The notes: generated from the letters alone by a model not told the origin. A DNA stretch of 64,000 nt from Agrobacterium tumefaciens (GCF_009649785.1 NZ_WJOK01000006.1:1-64000); one strand, 5' to 3'; shown: positions 48,409-56,771, counted from the stretch's first letter. Numbers and translations: made by a program.

Positions 48409-49593
48409 TCAGAAGGTGCCGGTGAAACGCGAGGTGACGCTCGATCCGCTATAGGACAGGTCGGTGTCGCGCTCGCCATGCAGAAGGCGGTTGAATTCCA
48501 CCTCCAGCTTGCTGTTCTTGCCGGTATCGAAGGACAGTGTGGCCACCAGCCTGCGTTCGCTGGTATCGTAATTGTAATAGATCCAGTCCTTGTGGACACG
48601 CTGCAGCGCCAGGTCCAGCCCCACCTTGTCGGTGAGCTTGCTTTTAACCACGAACTGCCAGCGGCGGTGGAACTCGGCAATGGGATCATCAGGGTCGAAA
48701 AGCGCATAATCCTGGGAGAAGCCAGCACCGAAGGCGATGCGGTCCGTGGCTTTTACCTCGGCTTCGGCCTTGAGATAGGGCCGGGTGCGCTTCACCTTGT
48801 CGCTGATATCGTCGCCGGAAATGGTTGTCAGGCCCCCTTCGGCCAGAACGGCGAAGCATTCGGAGAACTTGTAACCGTAGGCAAGTGATCCCCGCAACGT
48901 GCTGGCCGGAAAACGCTCGTATTTCTCCTGCTGGCTTTCCGGCACGACAATGCGGTCATAAGCAATTGTCAGTCCGGCCTCGCCGCCGGCCAGCGGGCGC
49001 ACATGTTCGGCCTTGAGCGACAAGAGCGCTTCATTGGCCTCCAGGCGGGTGGGCTCGAAATAGGCCGGACGAAAACGCGCCTTGCCTTTCATTAAACTGG
49101 CAAAACCCGCCGTCAGCGTGTTCTTTCCGCCAAGAGCAAGGATGCCGAGCTGTGTCGATGCCTCCAGCTTGTGGTCCAGTCGCCGGTAACCGATGTCTTC
49201 TTCCGGCAGATGCAGGAAGATATCGCCGGCATCGCTGCGTGTGCCACGCAGTTCCACGGCCCATTCCAGCCGCTCCGACAGACGCCTGGTCAGCCCCAGG
49301 CTGGCAATGGTGTTGTGTTCATTGGCAAAACGGTAACGGGGGAGGCGAACCTCCTCATGCTCGAGCGAATAACGCAGTTCCGTGCCATCAAGCACGAACT
49401 TTCCGTTAAGCCCGAAGCCCGCGCGCAGCGAAATCGCCTTCAGCCGGTTGGTATCGCCGAAGTAATTGGTGTCGTAGCCGATGCCGGTTTTATAGGTGAT
49501 ATTGTGTTCATCGGCGTTTTCCCCCGCCTGCGCACCGCAGGTGCAGGCAAGCCCAAGAACAAGCGCGATGTATCCTCCCAGCCGCATTTGCAT
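48409..49593 (-). CDS. Outer-membrane beta-barrel protein of unknown function
   Basis: A 394-aa protein with a signal peptide (YIALVLGLACTCGAQAGE). The rest is a series of alternating amphipathic strands with aromatic girdles and ends in the outer-membrane signature Phe (SRFTGTF). About 16 or more strands would fit. It resembles uncharacterised DUF560/OMP-type barrels, but no family is certain. A Cys pair in the signal region (CTCG) does not form a clear lipobox. It is divergent from the small secreted protein gene across an AT-rich 264-base region. Confidence 0.72.
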   Translation of the reverse strand: MQMRLGGYIALVLGLACTCGAQAGENADEHNITYKTGIGYDTNYFGDTNRLKAISLRAGFGLNGKFVLDGTELRYSLEHEEVRLPRYRFANEHNTIASLGLTRRLSERLEWAVELRGTRSDAGDIFLHLPEEDIGYRRLDHKLEASTQLGILALGGKNTLTAGFASLMKGKARFRPAYFEPTRLEANEALLSLKAEHVRPLAGGEAGLTIAYDRIVVPESQQEKYERFPASTLRGSLAYGYKFSECFAVLAEGGLTTISGDDISDKVKRTRPYLKAEAEVKATDRIAFGAGFSQDYALFDPDDPIAEFHRRWQFVVKSKLTDKVGLDLALQRVHKDWIYYNYDTSERRLVATLSFDTGKNSKLEVEFNRLLHGERDTDLSYSGSSVTSRFTGTF

Positions 49594-49730
49594 CTCCGGT
49601 CTCTAATTAAGCAATATCTTATATTTGGATGGTTAATAAAGTTTCAGGGGCGATATATTGTCGAGGCCGGAAGTCATGGTGTATTCCACGGAAATTCCAG
49701 AAGAATAGACCGGTGCCAATCGCGTAAAAC

Positions 49731-49744
49731 TTGATTAAAATCAC
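49731..49744. promoter_or_regulatory. FNR/FixK-like box
   Basis: TTGAT-TAAA-ATCAC matches the FNR-type consensus TTGAT-N4-ATCAA at nine of ten positions. It lies 114 bases before the small secreted-protein gene and 138 bases from the divergent OMP gene. The surrounding AT-rich gap (49594-49857) contains a second dyad ACGCC-ATGG-GGCGT (49821-49834). A single site by eye is weak evidence. Confidence 0.3.
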
Positions 49745-49857
49745 CAGTATTAAAGTTAATTATTTATTGTAATATTAGGCTTTGCTTGAATTAGAATCCT
49801 CTAAATATACAGTTCGACTACGCCATGGGGCGTGATCAAACATAAGAGGAGAGAGAA

Positions 49858-50145
49858 ATGATTGCCAAATTTGCTTGCATAGCCGCTGTTCTTACTGTCG
49901 CTTCCGTTGGTCAAGCCAATGCCGGTGGTCTGCTGGGCGGTATCCTGTCCGGAAACAGCAACAAGGGCGGCGCACTCGTCGTCGTGTCGCCAAGCATCGA
50001 TCTGGGTGTCAGCGGTATCCTGTCCAATAACGGGATTCTGAACGGCAACAAGACCGGTATCCTGAATGGCCTTCTCAACGGCAACAAGACTTCCGTCGAT
50101 GTCATCGACAACAAGAACGATGGCGGCAAAAAGCGTCGCCACTAA
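49858..50145 (+). CDS. Small secreted Gly/Asn-rich repeat protein
   Basis: A 95-aa protein with a clear signal peptide (ACIAAVLTVASVGQANA, cleaved before GGLLGG). The mature 73 residues contain imperfect repeats of the form G-I/L-L-x-G/N-N: GGILSGNSNK, SGILSNNG, GILNGNKT and GLLNGNKT. They end with a basic tail (KKRRH). There is no Cys. The very strong ribosome site AGGAGAGAG shows it is a real, well-translated gene. Gly/Asn repeats with hydrophobic cores recall amyloid-type surface proteins, but that is speculation; I recognise no family. Confidence 0.8.
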   Translation: MIAKFACIAAVLTVASVGQANAGGLLGGILSGNSNKGGALVVVSPSIDLGVSGILSNNGILNGNKTGILNGLLNGNKTSVDVIDNKNDGGKKRRH

Positions 50146-50155
50146 TGGTGCAGAT

Positions 50156-50308
50156 CGAAAATCGACAGGGATTTTCGGCGTGAACGGTGCGCGCAGGATA
50201 TAAGCCGGAAGCAGTCCTCCAGCTACGTGTGTATGACACACGGTGCCTCCGGAAATAACAAACGGCGCATCGCATGACTGCAAGGGGGCCTTCGGGCTCC
50301 CTTTTTTT
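50156..50308 (+). ncRNA. Candidate structured 3' RNA (three hairpins)
   Basis: Three successive hairpins begin 11 bases after the secreted-protein stop. Hairpin 1 is CGAAAATC / GATTTTCG (50156-50177, perfect). Hairpin 2 is CCGGA-GCA / TGC-TCCGG with an inner CGTGTG-TATGA-CACACG (50205-50252) and a bulge containing CCTCC, an anti-Shine-Dalgarno string. Hairpin 3 is the terminator. The layout resembles 3'UTR-derived or alpha-r type small RNAs of rhizobia. No separate promoter is clear; TATAAG (50199-50204) lacks a -35 partner. Confidence 0.5.
50283..50308 (+). terminator. Intrinsic terminator
   Basis: Eight-bp stem AGGGGGCC / GGCTCCCT (one G-T pair) with a TTCG tetraloop and T7. It ends the transcript of the small secreted-protein gene and the candidate RNA. 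Confidence 0.93.
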
Positions 50309-50632
50309 GTTTGTGTGGCCGCCAATGACTGCACACACAAAACTGCGGGATGGCCACTACTCATGAGGGTTTTGTGACGCGATTGCTGTCGTCATATGTC
50401 GGGACGCACGGTTCGGGGTCATCCGCGTGAGTTCTAATCTATATTTGATAAATATTGGCAATATTAACGGGAATACGTTCTGCAAGGGCCTTTTTGTCCG
50501 TACCGTTTACGCGATTTTAACCACGATGTTCTTCAATCTAGGGGTGCGTCAACCCCGTCATTACGCTGCGTTTCTGGTCGCGAAAACTCGCATCACGCAG
50601 GTGCCGGGATGGTATTTTCAAGGAGCTATCGC
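50309..50632. promoter_or_regulatory. Upstream region of the Omp25-like gene with overlapping palindromes
   Basis: Two AT dyads overlap: ATATTT-GAT-AAATAT (50441-50455) and AATATTG-G-CAATATT (50451-50465), both perfect. They lie 170-190 bases before the gene. A 70-codon ORF here (50427-50639) crosses them and is not credible. The remainder is unremarkable. Confidence 0.45.
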
Positions 50633-51280
50633 ATGTTGAAACAATATCTTCTCGCCCTCGGCCTGCTCGGCATTCTTTCTGACGCATCCGTTGCCGCCGA
50701 CGCCGTCGGCGATATTCCAGCGGCACCGGTCGTCAACGATGTTGCGCCTGCCTTTTCCTGGGAGGGTGTTTATGTCGGTGCCTCCGCCGGTTATGGTTGG
50801 AACCGCGTGAAGTCGACCACTTTCGGTGTCACCACGAAGCATGAATTTGACGGCGGCCGTTTTTCCGGTTTCGCTGGTTATAACGCTGAAGTGGCCCCCT
50901 CCATCATTCTGGGTGTCGAGGGCGATCTCGGTTATGCCTGGGGCGACAAGACCATCGTCACCAGCGAGGTTTCCGCAGGCCTGAACGGCTCCGCGCGTCT
51001 GCGCGCCGGTTATGCGATCGACCGGGCGCTGATCTACACCGCTGCCGGCTACACCGCGACGGACAGCGAAGTAAAGGCGCCCTTCGGTGAGGACAGCAAG
51101 GTGCTGCACGGCTGGACGGTCGGCGCGGGTGTAGACTACGCCTTTACCAACAACCTGTTTGGACGCGTCGAATATCGTTACAACGACTTCGGCAAGGCAA
51201 CCTACCATACCGGTCCGATCACTTCGACCGGCGATGTCAGCGAACATGTCGTCAAGGTTGGCCTTGGCGTGAAGTTCTGA
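50633..51280 (+). CDS. Omp25/RopB-like outer-membrane protein
   Basis: A 215-aa eight-stranded beta-barrel protein. Signal peptide LLALGLLGILSDASVAADA precedes the typical FSWEGVYVGASAGYGWNR start of the Brucella Omp25/Rhizobium RopB family. The barrel ends with the outer-membrane signature VKVGLGVKF. AAGGAG upstream sets ATG 50633. These proteins are abundant envelope components often altered during host contact. Confidence 0.9.
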   Translation: MLKQYLLALGLLGILSDASVAADAVGDIPAAPVVNDVAPAFSWEGVYVGASAGYGWNRVKSTTFGVTTKHEFDGGRFSGFAGYNAEVAPSIILGVEGDLGYAWGDKTIVTSEVSAGLNGSARLRAGYAIDRALIYTAAGYTATDSEVKAPFGEDSKVLHGWTVGAGVDYAFTNNLFGRVEYRYNDFGKATYHTGPITSTGDVSEHVVKVGLGVKF

Positions 51281-51470
51281 CGGTTTTTCCGTCTTCGACA
51301 AGGGGCGGCGCAAGCGCTGCGACGCCCCGGTGCTCAGGGAAACAGGGGTGGCGTGCTTCGTGAGGAACGAAAACAAACATCGCCTTCCGCTCGGGCTTGA
51401 ACAGCATACCCTTTTGGTGTGATGGTGGCATCAATCCACTTCCCGCTGCCGATCTCCAGTCGATTCCCCC

Positions 51471-52652
51471 ATGCTACAGAAAAACACCTCGCCGGGCGTT
51501 TTTGATCGTCAGGCCTATATGATTGCCGTGCTGGTCTTCATCGCCGGCGGCACCAATGCGGCTGTTGTGCCATTTATCGGTTTTTACATCATACAGGTCC
51601 TTGGTCACCCGCCGGCCACGCTTGGTCTCTACAGCGTGACGGCAATGGTTGCTTCGATCATCGCCAGCCGCACTTATGGCGAACGTGTCGATGCCGGTGT
51701 GAGGGTGCGGCCATTGCTGCTGCTCTCTGTGTTTGGTGCTTTTATCGCAGCGGCGGCGGCGACCTCCGGGCATCTGGCATTGCTCGTGGCGGTGACGGCA
51801 ACGGGGATGGGGCTTTCCAACGCCGCCAGTACCCTGATTTTCAGTTATGGTCGCTACTATGGCCGGGTAAAAGCACTGGATGCACCTGCCTATAACGCCT
51901 TTCTGCGGACAATGGTGTCGCTGGCATGGATGCTGCTTCCGGCCGCGGCCTATCTGATCCTCGATCTTGCCGGCGCGCAGGCCGTGTTCATGAATGCCAT
52001 GCTGATGGCGGCCATCTGGGGCGGGCTTGCCCTTGCCTTCGTGCCGCGCGGCCAGACATGTCCGATGGAACGACGGAAAGAGGGCGACAACGATACGCGG
52101 CGCAACCTGCCACTGTTGATGGCGGCGGCGGCTAGCTTCTGTATGTCTTTCGCCCACGCCCTGTGCGCCTCGGCCCTGCCGGTATTTCTGGTACGCGAGG
52201 TGGGTCTGCCGGATTACGTGCCGGGCCTGTCGCTCAGCGTCAAATGCGCGATGGAGGTTCTGCTGATCCTGCTTGCGCCAAGGATCATGCGCCGGGTCAG
52301 CGCCCGCATCCTTCTTTGTATCTCTGCGGTGATGGCAATCGTCGCCTTCAACGTCATAGCCTCGGTCCAGACCCTTCCGGCCATGTTGTTCGGAGCAGCA
52401 CTTGAAGGGGCCTATTACGGGCTTTGCGCCGGCACGTGCCTTACCTTCGTGCAGGGCTTTGCGCGCGGCCGCACCGCGCGGGCGACCGCGCTCTACATGA
52501 ATTCCATTTTCCTTGCCGGGTTGTTTGCGGTGCCGCTTATGGGGTTTGTGTCGCAATATGCAAGCTTCGGTACGTCGATCAGACTTGCTTCGGTTGGTGC
52601 AGGGGCAGCCCTGCTGCTGCTGTTCCTGACGCGGCGTCAGGTCAGCGAATAG
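51471..52652 (+). CDS. MFS transporter, SetA-like sugar efflux type
   Basis: A 393-aa protein with 12 hydrophobic segments. The order and wording (FIAGGTNAAVVPFIGFYIIQVLG, SVTAMVASIIASRTYGERVD, LPVFLVREVGLPDYVPGLSLS) are like the sugar efflux transporters SetA/SetB. The upstream ribosome site is weak, so the start is less certain. No neighbour suggests a substrate. Confidence 0.82.
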   Translation: MLQKNTSPGVFDRQAYMIAVLVFIAGGTNAAVVPFIGFYIIQVLGHPPATLGLYSVTAMVASIIASRTYGERVDAGVRVRPLLLLSVFGAFIAAAAATSGHLALLVAVTATGMGLSNAASTLIFSYGRYYGRVKALDAPAYNAFLRTMVSLAWMLLPAAAYLILDLAGAQAVFMNAMLMAAIWGGLALAFVPRGQTCPMERRKEGDNDTRRNLPLLMAAAASFCMSFAHALCASALPVFLVREVGLPDYVPGLSLSVKCAMEVLLILLAPRIMRRVSARILLCISAVMAIVAFNVIASVQTLPAMLFGAALEGAYYGLCAGTCLTFVQGFARGRTARATALYMNSIFLAGLFAVPLMGFVSQYASFGTSIRLASVGAGAALLLLFLTRRQVSE

Positions 52653-52693
52653 CGAGACAATGCCGAGGTTTTCTGGCGCTGACACCTGCCAGC

Positions 52694-52812
52694 TCTCATG
52701 CCTGTGCTTGTCGCAGGAATCCAGTCGATGCGCGTCTGCGTGGCGAAAACAGTCCCTTGCAGCCCAAGGACTTGGGCTGGCTAGATTCCTGTGACGAGCA
52801 CAGGAATAAGGG
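52694..52812. repeat. Palindromic intergenic repeat, full copy
   Basis: Bounded by CTCATGCCTGTG and CACAGGAATAAGGG, with the inner hairpin CAGCCCAAG / CTTGGGCTG and the GCGCGTCTGCG centre. It sits between the convergent MFS and WD40 genes. Confidence 0.82.
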
Positions 52813-52870
52813 CGGAGATTGAGCCGTATCGAGCCATCCGTCGAAACCGGACGCGCGCCTGTTGCTGTCC

Positions 52871-53863
52871 TTACGCCGAAATATCGACAATGCCGCAGTC
52901 GCCTGCCTCGGAGGCAAATGCGAGCAGTTTGCCGGTGGCGCTCCAGTCCATGCCGGTAATGGCGCCCTTGCCGGGGCGGCGAAGCAGGGCTTCCTTGCCA
53001 TCCGCAAGCCGCACGCCGAGGATCATGCCGTCAATGAAGCCAATGGCCAGCACATCTTCCAGCGGGTGAAAGGCGACATTGGTAGCCATGATGTTGGCGC
53101 GGCTGCCGAGTTCTTCGGGTGCCTTGCCCATCGGGCCGTCCTTGCCGGAAAACGGCCAGACGATCGCGGCCGGGGCACCTGATGAGGCGAGCCACTTGCC
53201 CTTTGCCGACCACGAAACGGATTTCACCTTGGCGGGATAGCCCGTCATGCGCATATGGCGGGCTTCCATGCCGCCCTTGGTGGCCTCCATCTTCCAGCCA
53301 TGCAGGGCGTTTTCCTGCATGGTGGTGACGAGGAACTTACCGTCAGGCGAGAAGGTGACGCCGGTATGGGCACCTTTCCATTCCAGATCGACCGGATCGC
53401 CTGCACTCGCCACCCAATGCAGCGTCACGCCGTTATAGCGTGCAACAGCAATGCGCAGGCCCTTGGGCGCGAAGGCTATTGCCTCCACCGTGCGTTCTTC
53501 CTTGAATTCCTTGACCGTGCCGTCCGAGAGGCGCACGAAGCTGGACTTGCCGACACCATAAGCGACCGCCTTCTGCGGACCGCCGGCAACAACGCCGACC
53601 CATTTCCGCGGCACATTGGCGATCTCGCTGAGGCTGCCATCATGGCCAATGCGCAGCACGCGCCCGTCCTCGCCGCCGGAAAGCAGCGTGGCGCTATAGG
53701 GGTCGCGGATGCAGGTCAGCAGACCCTCATGCGCCTCAGTGACCTTCTCGCCGCCATCCAGCCGGTGAATGGTGCCGGCGGCGGTGGCAAACAGCGGAAT
53801 GTCGCCGAGAAAATGGGTCGAGACCACGTGGCCTTCGATATCAAGCGGGGCAACAGTCGGCAT
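52871..53863 (-). CDS. WD40-repeat protein
   Basis: A 330-aa protein composed of about seven beta-propeller repeats of the WD40 type; recognisable repeat ends include GVTFSPDGKFLVTTMQENALHGW, SVSWSAKGKWLASSGAPAAIVW and GMDWSATGKLLAFASEAGDCGI. There is no signal peptide, so it is cytoplasmic. It lies downstream of the His-rich COG0523 GTPase gene on the same strand, an arrangement I recall in other Rhizobiales, though a repeat-bearing 244-base gap separates them. Function unknown; propellers usually act as scaffolds. Confidence 0.85.
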   Translation of the reverse strand: MPTVAPLDIEGHVVSTHFLGDIPLFATAAGTIHRLDGGEKVTEAHEGLLTCIRDPYSATLLSGGEDGRVLRIGHDGSLSEIANVPRKWVGVVAGGPQKAVAYGVGKSSFVRLSDGTVKEFKEERTVEAIAFAPKGLRIAVARYNGVTLHWVASAGDPVDLEWKGAHTGVTFSPDGKFLVTTMQENALHGWKMEATKGGMEARHMRMTGYPAKVKSVSWSAKGKWLASSGAPAAIVWPFSGKDGPMGKAPEELGSRANIMATNVAFHPLEDVLAIGFIDGMILGVRLADGKEALLRRPGKGAITGMDWSATGKLLAFASEAGDCGIVDISA

Positions 53864-53968
53864 GGGGCATCGGTCTTTCGTCTATGTGTTTGTCATTGAT
53901 GGATTTCGGTCGCAGACCAGGTCGGGAAGACCCGTTGGCGCGGTTTCAACCCGTGGCGTCAAGGTCGG

Positions 53969-54046
53969 TCCTCGGGCCATACCCGGGGATCACTCGACCA
54001 TCCATATGCTGGCGGCAATGGCTCCTCGGGTCAAGCCCGAGGATGA
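53969..54046. repeat. Palindromic intergenic repeat
   Basis: Two linked hairpins, CCTCGGGCCATACCCGGGG on the left and TCCTCGGG-TCAA-GCCCGAGGA then TGAC on the right, between the WD40 and COG0523 genes. Confidence 0.65.
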
Positions 54047-54107
54047 CGTCGATAGTGAGGAAGGGCACCGAAAACGCCAAGGGTGACACGGTGCCCCGTC
54101 AAGGATG

Positions 54108-55220
54108 TCAAGCCGTGGCAAGGCAGGCGTTGAAGCTCTTTTCCAGCTTTTCGCGGTCGAGTTCGCGGCCGATGAAGACAAGGCGGCTTTCGCGTTTTTC
54201 GCCTTCCTTCCACGAGCGCTGGTGATCGCCCTCGATGATCATGTGCACGCCCTGCACCACGTAACGTTCCGCATCGCCCTTGAATGCGATGATGCCCTTG
54301 AGGCGCAGGATGTTCGGGCCGTCCGTCTGGGTGACCTTCTGGATCCACGGGAAGAAGCGTTCGGGGTTCATTTCGCCGCCGCGCAGCGATACCGACTGCA
54401 CCGTCACGTCATGGATCGGGGAGGCGGCGCCATGGTGGTGGTGATCGTGGCCGTGGTCATGATCGTGGTGCGCGTGATCATGGTCGTGATGATGGTGGTC
54501 ATGTCCGTGATCATGGTGGTGGTGGTCGCAATCAGGACCGCATGCGTGATCCTCGTGGCCGTGCTCGAGGAAGTGCGGATCGTTTTCGAGGGCACGTTCC
54601 AGATTGAAGGCGCCCTGGTCGAGAACGCGGGCAAGATCGACGCCGGAACGGGTGGTCTTGTAGATGCGCGCAGAGGGATTGATGGCGCGCACGATATCCT
54701 CGATGCGGGCGACTTCTTCCGGCGAAACGAGATCGGTCTTGTTGACGATAACGACATCGGCAAAGGCGATCTGGTCTTCGGCTTCGCGGCTGTCCTTCAG
54801 GCGCAGCGGCAGGTGCTTGGCATCGACAAGTGCGACCACCGCGTCAAGCTCGGTCTTGGCGCGCACGTCGTCATCCATGAAGAAGGTCTGGGCGACCGGA
54901 ACGGGATCGGCAAGGCCAGTGGTCTCGACAATGATGCCGTCGAATCGGCCGGGCCGGCGCATCAGGCCTTCGACCACGCGGATGAGGTCGCCGCGCACCG
55001 TGCAGCAGACGCAGCCATTGTTCATTTCGTAGATTTCTTCGTCGGATTCGACGATCAGATCGTTGTCGATGCCGATCTCGCCGAATTCGTTGACGATGAC
55101 AGCGTATTTCTTGCCGTGGTTCTCGGACAAGATACGGTTGAGAAGCGTCGTCTTGCCGGCGCCTAGATATCCCGTCAGGACGGTGACTGGAATGGGCTTG
55201 GCTGGTGCTGTTTCGGTCAT
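54108..55220 (-). CDS. COG0523 (CobW/YjiA-like) GTPase with His-rich metal-binding region
   Basis: A 370-aa G3E GTPase. The P-loop is [16 protein letters not shown], the metal motif CxCC is in [13 protein letters not shown], and the base-specificity motif is VIVNKTDL. Between the GTPase and the C-terminal CobW-C domain lies an insert of over 50 residues of which about half are His with Asp. COG0523 proteins with this pattern act as zinc or other metal chaperones; without cobalamin genes nearby CobW itself is unlikely. Upstream, the end of the creatininase gene holds the dyad GTTAT-GAA-ATAAC (55345-55357), reminiscent of a Zur site. Confidence 0.9.
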   Translation of the reverse strand: MTETAPAKPIPVTVLTGYLGAGKTTLLNRILSENHGKKYAVIVNEFGEIGIDNDLIVESDEEIYEMNNGCVCCTVRGDLIRVVEGLMRRPGRFDGIIVETTGLADPVPVAQTFFMDDDVRAKTELDAVVALVDAKHLPLRLKDSREAEDQIAFADVVIVNKTDLVSPEEVARIEDIVRAINPSARIYKTTRSGVDLARVLDQGAFNLERALENDPHFLEHGHEDHACGPDCDHHHHDHGHDHHHHDHDHAHHDHDHGHDHHHHGAASPIHDVTVQSVSLRGGEMNPERFFPWIQKVTQTDGPNILRLKGIIAFKGDAERYVVQGVHMIIEGDHQRSWKEGEKRESRLVFIGRELDREKLEKSFNACLATA

Positions 55221-55335
55221 GGAAACCTCGCGTGGAGAAAGGCCGGTTGAGGCCTCAAGGAATAAGTGTCGACGTCCATATAGGCGCGACGTTCGGGCAG
55301 TTCAAAGGGATTCTGGCTGGTTTCGGCGCAGTTTT

Positions 55336-56136
55336 TCAAATTTTGTTATGAAATAACGTTATGTCAAAAGCGTGGACGTCTTCAAGCAGTTCGACAAGGC
55401 CCGAAACGGCATGGGAAATGATCCTTTCGCCCTTCTCGGCTGAGGCGGCGGCGGCGTTTCCGGCAACGCCATCAGGGTTCAGGTCGCCCATAAGCCAACC
55501 GAAAGCGTGTGGACCATAGGCACGCAGATGCCTGAAACGGCTGGCGAAATCGCTCTGGCGGGAGGGGAAGTTGGCGGCTTTTTCCATCGCCACCCGCTCC
55601 GGGCAAAGCGCCAGCATGACCGACGTCTCGATATCTCCACCATGGATATCGATCGCCTTGTCTTCAGGCTTCACGATATCCACCGGCACGCCGAAACGAG
55701 TCCAGCTTGTGGCGACCGCCAGCATACCGAAGCGGGCGCGCGCCTCGGTGGCGACGATGGTCATCAATGGCGAATTGCCGCCATGGGCGTTCAACATCAC
55801 GAATTTGCGCACGCCTTTTTCATATTCGGCCTTAGCAATGCCGAGCCAGCGCTCAACGGCCTCATCGTAACGCAACGACTTCGTGCCCGGCACATTCATG
55901 TGCTCGATGGAATATCCAACGGGCTCCACCGGCAGGAAGGAGACCGGCAGACCGGCGGGCAAAACAGCAGCCAAACGGGAGACAATGCCCGTCGCAATCA
56001 GCGTGTCTGTCTCGAAGGGCAGGTGCGGCCCGTGCTGTTCGTGCGCACCGAGCGGCAGCACTGAAATTGCACCTGTTGCGCGAAGATGAGGGTCTGTTAC
56101 GTTTTCGTCGTGATAATGCGTGTATGAGTTTGGCAT
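55336..56136 (-). CDS. Creatininase-family amidohydrolase
   Basis: A 266-aa hydrolase from ATG 56136 (MPNSYTHYHDENV). The metal-binding signature is LPLGAHEQHGPHLPFETDTL, and further ligands lie in NAHGGNSPLM and DIHGGDIETSVML. Family members hydrolyse creatinine, formamides or cyclic amides, and MftE-like ones act on peptides; the substrate is unknown. A longer in-frame start would add 76 low-quality residues and is rejected. It is 115 bases upstream of the COG0523 gene on the same strand, and zinc-dependent, which may be meaningful. Confidence 0.88.
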   Translation of the reverse strand: MPNSYTHYHDENVTDPHLRATGAISVLPLGAHEQHGPHLPFETDTLIATGIVSRLAAVLPAGLPVSFLPVEPVGYSIEHMNVPGTKSLRYDEAVERWLGIAKAEYEKGVRKFVMLNAHGGNSPLMTIVATEARARFGMLAVATSWTRFGVPVDIVKPEDKAIDIHGGDIETSVMLALCPERVAMEKAANFPSRQSDFASRFRHLRAYGPHAFGWLMGDLNPDGVAGNAAAASAEKGERIISHAVSGLVELLEDVHAFDITLFHNKI

Positions 56137-56215
56137 CTGGCAGTCCGCGCGTGCATTCGGTAAGGATTTCCAGCAACATATATCGGTTCCGCCACAGGGT
56201 AAAAGGCACTCGCAT

Positions 56216-56725
56216 ATGAGCAAGGACAAAACTGGGCATAAGGACAAGGGCGCCAAAAAGGACAAGGGCACCAAGAAAGTAAAGGACGCCAAAAAGAGGG
56301 ATGAGAATTTCAACCCTGAGGAACTGGCGCAATCCATCACCCAGGCCGCCCGTTCCATGCGCACGGCGTTGAGCCACAGCCTTGCCGAAAGCGGCCTTTA
56401 TGCCGGGCAGGACGGCGTTATTCTGGCGTTGGCGCAGGAAGGCAGCCTCACGCCTGGGCAGATCGCCCAGAAACTTGGTGTCAAGGCGCCGACCATGACG
56501 CGAACCATCGGCCGCATGGAAGCCCAGGGCTTCGTGGAGCGCAGCGGCGATGACGAGGATGGCCGCGTAACACTGGTGAAACTGACGGAGACAGGCCTGA
56601 AAAGCGTCGAACATATCAACGTATCCATCGCAAATTGCGGTGCGCGGGCGATTGAGGGGCTTTCGGCCAAGGACATCAGGACGGTGGTTAAACTCCTCAA
56701 GGTGATCGATACCAACCTTCAATAA
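56216..56725 (+). CDS. MarR-family regulator with Lys-rich N-terminal tail
   Basis: A 169-aa protein. Residues 1-30 are unusually rich in Lys, Asp and Gly (KDKGAKKDKGTKKVKDAKKRDE). The rest is a MarR winged helix (LTPGQIAQKLGVKAPTMTRTIGRMEAQGFV and the wing DDEDGRVTLVKLTETG). ATG 56216 leaves 79 bases to the divergent creatininase gene, so it could control that gene. The tail may add nonspecific DNA binding; it is not part of the MarR fold. Confidence 0.87.
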   Translation: MSKDKTGHKDKGAKKDKGTKKVKDAKKRDENFNPEELAQSITQAARSMRTALSHSLAESGLYAGQDGVILALAQEGSLTPGQIAQKLGVKAPTMTRTIGRMEAQGFVERSGDDEDGRVTLVKLTETGLKSVEHINVSIANCGARAIEGLSAKDIRTVVKLLKVIDTNLQ

Positions 56726-56771
56726 TTTGTTGAGTTTTTAAAAACCACTGTCTTTTTGTTGCTATTCCTTA

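Noticed and set aside
49786-49806. Irr/ICE-like iron box (TTAGA-N4-TCTAA)
   Set aside because: The spacing is one base shorter than the usual Irr motif and the arms are only five bases, so it is likely chance in AT-rich DNA.
50427-50639. 70-codon ORF before the Omp25-like gene
   Set aside because: It runs through two palindromes and into the next gene's start, and has a GTG start with no ribosome site.
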